Below are positions 62,305 to 64,000 of a DNA stretch of 64,000 bases, in pieces. The position numbers were made by a program, and so were the translations under genes. Origin of the DNA: Manduca sexta (Eukaryota > Arthropoda > Insecta > Lepidoptera > Sphingidae). The DNA lies in the NCBI RefSeq assembly GCF_014839805.1, contig NC_051121.1:6865116-6929115 (forward strand), read 5' to 3'. Position 1 is the stretch's first letter, and each line of letters begins with the position of its first letter. The notes under the pieces were generated by a model. That model searched no databases, was not told the DNA's origin, and saw nothing but the letters and a program-made list of their open reading frames with translations.

Positions 62305-62553
62305 AACTGGTAGGATATATTTTATATCCGCCCGGATAGCGACCACCGTACACAAGGTGTTAAAACCCGCCATCGTGGCCCACGTAAGTGTGTCGTGTTC
62401 CGGGACCAGCCTCGATAAATTCGGTTCCAACAGGCCGCCATAATTGTGACGACTACCGAGGGGTAATCATCTCTCGTCAGTCGACATTCTGCTGGATCTT
62501 GCTTAACTCACCATCAGGTGCAGTGGGTCACTTGGCCGTGCTCGTATAAAAAA
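62305..62553 (+). repeat. LINE-type 3' repeat, family D, longest copy
   Basis: It begins 'aactggtaggatatattttatatccgcccggatagcgacc', passes 'gtgttaaaacccgccatcgtggccc', 'aacaggccgccataattgtg', 'cgaggggtaatcatctctcgtcagtcgacattctg' and 'caccatcaggtgcagtggg', and ends in an A-run. Reference for 32825, 38565, 44313 and 48183. Confidence 0.65.
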
Positions 62554-62559
62554 AATCCG

Positions 62560-63550
62560 TTTTCCATACTTACAATAGCAATCTATCGATAGTTCCATAT
62601 TAAGACGTAACAGTATTATCTTAATTTCAGATTAATGCTGTCAGCCTTAGCATCCATAGAAGATAAAAAATAGTGCCAAACGATAGTCTACATATTAACA
62701 AGGAGGTTTCAACAACACGAGTATATTTTAAAAGCATATCAATCATCTATTTTAAATAATATAATCCAATAAACAAGATTCAGTACATTATAATCATCGT
62801 CAAAGTATGTTTAAAACTTTACTCGGAATCAAATTGGCGTCTTGCCAGGTGTACGTTGGCAAAAAATCCAATGAACTCAAGTCTGTCCGTACTACGCGTG
62901 TTAGATCTTTCTTTAGGACGTGTTTCGCCTTTATGAGTTGCAGATCAAGGATCAAGTTAGGTTAATTTAGCTTAGATCGCATAGCTTTTGTTCTGCAACT
63001 GGAATAAACAGTAGAGATAAAATGGCTTGAAATGAAGATTCGTAAGAAAAGTGATAAAGTAATTATCTGATGTAATACTATTAGTTAGTTTATATTGAGA
63101 AAGAACTATAATTAATATTCTGTATAACTTAATGAAAAACGTTTTAATTTTAAAATTTTATAGATTACAATTTATAAGTGAGTGGAGAGAACTGCAAACA
63201 ACGCAATACTTTATGTGCGCGTTACCAATATTTGGTATTTGAATGTCCATATTTCTTTAAAAAATAATGTGCTCAATACATATAAATATATAGATCATTT
63301 TATGTCAACTACTCTAGTTAATATCATGAGAAATAAAACAAAGTAAGTGGGCGACTTTTGTAATCAAAAAAGATATTTTAGTGCGTGGGTTCATATTTGT
63401 AATGACACTGCTTACTACTTGCCAACTCTGTAGCCAGATGTATATAATTAAATGCAAATTCCATGCAAGCTAAGTATAAGAAAACGATAGCCTATTAGGG
63501 AATGGAATCACGTGACACATACGTTTGAATTTTCCAGGTTATTTGGGTAT
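62560..63550. other. No gene or clear element seen
   Basis: AT-rich, featureless. Confidence 0.45.
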
Positions 63551-63554
63551 TGTT

Positions 63555-63745
63555 TATCAATTATCGTTTGCTTTAACGGTAAAGGAAAACATCACGCGGA
63601 AACCTACATACCTGAGAATCATCTAGAAATAATTTTGAGGGTATTTGAAGTCTGCCAACTCACACTAAGGTAGGTAAATTAAGGTCTAAATCTTCTCAAT
63701 AGAGGAGACCTGTGCTCAGCAGTGTGCGTTATATAATATACTATT
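63555..63745 (+). mobile_element. SINE family C, 3' part
   Basis: 'caattatcgtttgctttaacggtaaaggaaaacatcacg', 'ttgaagtctgccaactcacactaagg' and 'tcaatagaggagacctgtgctcagcagtgtg' match the 37765 copy from its middle to its 3' end. Confidence 0.65.
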
Positions 63746-64000
63746 ATCATATACCTGTTATATTATTACGCATTAAAGTAGACATTGTTTTTGATATAAA
63801 GTCCCACGCAAATAGGGCCAAATAAACAAAACATTTACACGTACTTGTATGAGTGTACGATACTTTATCTGTATTTTATTTACAAACTACATCAATAAAC
63901 TGTTTTACGAGGCAAGGAAACCGCTTGTGTTTAGGAAACTCTCGTGTTACTATACGTTTGCGTTTTACACGTTGTAATCCACTTTCCTGTTTATTTAATG

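Noticed and set aside
1..64000. CRISPR arrays, rRNA, bacterial operons, viral genes
   Set aside because: No regularly spaced repeats, rRNA motifs, operon-like gene packing or viral proteins were seen. The tandem units at 57794 and 34193 are only two-copy.

Overview
The window looks like nuclear DNA from a moth or butterfly (Lepidoptera). It is AT-rich and almost gene-free, and it is littered with short, decayed mobile-element copies of types typical of that order. These are tRNA-headed SINEs, short Helitron copies whose 3' end carries a GC-rich 'GCGGGCGAAG' segment followed by CTAG|T, RTE-type LINE tails ending in TGATGATG, other LINE 3' tails, and small inverted-repeat elements. The assignment rests on recognising these families by eye; no database search was run.

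Only one convincing host gene is visible. It is a compact, intronless gene at about 16107-16740 on the + strand. It has a TATA box, a roughly 60-nt leader, a 99-codon GC-rich reading frame starting at ATG 16200, and an AATAAA signal at 16714. I do not recognise the protein. It is small, charged and has no membrane segment, and it carries a degenerate internal repeat (RR[QE]KLR ... LP[AS]L.EDE, residues 35-51 and 80-97). It also has Ser/Thr sites in basic contexts, so a phospho-regulated adaptor or regulator is a guess only.

Layout: 1-16000 is a left flank with a well-bounded hAT-like non-autonomous element (1468-1939), several SINE, LINE and Helitron remnants, and a 985-bp Helitron copy (10823-11807). 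16.1-16.75 kb is the gene. 16.75-33 kb is mostly unique AT-rich sequence with scattered repeats and a palindromic fold-back family. 33-50 kb is the most repeat-dense part: SINEs with clear target duplications at 33840-34110, 45640-45914 and 46870-47242, a TA-flanked MITE nested inside a SINE (42910-43169), a second TA-flanked MITE (46011-46211), and RTE and LINE tails. 50-64 kb holds further Helitron ends, two LINE C-terminal coding remnants (54.6 and 56 kb), a cluster of CACGTG E-boxes (57.8-57.96 kb), a second Helitron copy about 99% identical to the first (60852-61837), and an RTE tail with a 14-bp target duplication (62145-62282).

There is no operon-like organisation. The interest lies in the one unknown gene and in an unusually legible transposition record, with intact target-site duplications and nested insertions that give relative ages. 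No CRISPR array, rRNA, genuine tRNA gene, or intact transposase or reverse transcriptase was seen.
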